Shown here: piece after piece, positions 63,801-64,000 of the stretch
Position numbering within the stretch: position 1 is the first letter of the stretch
Layout: every line of letters begins with the position of its first letter
Source of the DNA: Acinetobacter sp. WCHAc010034
GTDB lineage: Bacteria; Pseudomonadota; Gammaproteobacteria; Pseudomonadales; Moraxellaceae
DNA: 64,000 bases
NCBI RefSeq assembly: GCF_001696615.3
Contig: NZ_CP032279.1
Location: 434,001-498,000 of the forward strand
Reading direction: 5' to 3'
The notes under the pieces: generated by a model
Seen by the model: only the letters and a program-made list of their open reading frames with translations
Told to the model about the DNA's origin: nothing
Databases searched by the model: none
Position numbers and translations under genes: made by a program

Positions 63801-64000
63801 ATGAAGCATCAGTTTAAATTTAATCCTTTAGCGACTGCGATCTTCACCCTTTTATGCGGCGGCTCGGTATCCAGCTATGCGGCATCGCCGGCTTTTGCCG
63901 AAGCTGACACAGCGCAATTAAAACAAGCAATTTCTGAGGCCTATCCCGGCCAGCAGTTTTTTGAACAGTATTATGTAGACAAGTCTGCGCCGGAAGCGCA
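63801..64000 (+). CDS. lptD: LPS-assembly protein LptD, 5' end
   Basis: Only the first 66 or so codons are in the window. The frame starts MKHQFKFNPLATAIFTLLCG and has a signal peptide with cleavage around SYAASPAFA. LptD inserts LPS into the outer membrane with LptE. An in-frame ATG nine bases earlier (63792) is possible, but GAGAC lies four bases before 63801. Position divergent from amgK and the leader sequence support the call; the barrel domain is outside the window. Confidence 0.8.
   Translation, partial: MKHQFKFNPLATAIFTLLCGGSVSSYAASPAFAEADTAQLKQAISEAYPGQQFFEQYYVDKSAPEA

Overview
The window is a stretch of core chromosome from a gammaproteobacterium, almost certainly an Acinetobacter. 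The strongest pointers are a PACE-family efflux pump very close to AceI divergent from its LysR regulator AceR, an lptD–amgK–murU block, an isolated gspHIJK pseudopilin operon, and holB–pilZ–tatD without tmk. By eye the base composition is around half G+C, high for this genus; I cannot name a species. I saw no rRNA, tRNA, CRISPR array, prophage or transposase gene.

Layout. 0–7 kb: end of murB (cut by the window edge), a low-molecular-weight tyrosine phosphatase, an iron-type alcohol dehydrogenase, dnaX, a hypothetical protein, an NlpE-like lipoprotein and a serine hydrolase. 7–11.5 kb: a fatty-acid module with MaoC hydratase and FabG-type reductase on the minus strand, facing away from a thiolase with an unusual basic N-terminal tail. 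11.5–19.7 kb: a transport and stress district with aceI/aceR, transaldolase, LeuE-type exporter, BenE-type transporter, an EmrE-like SMR pump with its TetR repressor and a perfect operator, a lipoprotein esterase, and two tandem universal stress proteins. 19.9–30.4 kb: RDD protein, pepN, several hypotheticals including a double zinc-ribbon protein coupled to thiM, a TerC–CBS–CorC membrane protein, a MarR regulator and an SRAP-domain protein. 30.5–40 kb: aldehyde dehydrogenase, malate synthase G, zapE, an AraC regulator divergent from a flavin monooxygenase, and a LysO-type exporter. 40–42.5 kb: pyrF, then a cupin-type regulator divergent from azlCD.

42.5–63.7 kb is one long run of minus-strand housekeeping genes. 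In transcription order these are amgK–murU (peptidoglycan recycling), rsmG–parA–parB (chromosome partition), exbB–exbD–msbA–lpxK–kdsB (lipid A/Kdo supply and export), holB–pilZ–tatD, a TetR regulator, gspH–I–J–K (minor pseudopilins of type II secretion), a QueD-family enzyme, ung, an enoyl-CoA hydratase-family protein, tadA, an SRPBCC protein, cmk, rpsA, ihfB and lapA. Many neighbours overlap by 1–4 bases, so they are probably co-translated. lptD begins on the plus strand at the right edge.

The most unusual non-coding signal is a family of dispersed, protein-free elements bounded by inverted repeats related to TGCTGATCAGTTAAGAAG. Copies lie downstream of pepN and glcB, a third with different contents lies near 16.2 kb, and an end-like fragment lies between the alcohol dehydrogenase and dnaX. 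In two copies the right end is a strong hairpin terminator for the adjacent minus-strand gene. Separate palindromic pyrimidine/purine-rich repeats occur near 8.1, 16.3 and 40.0 kb.
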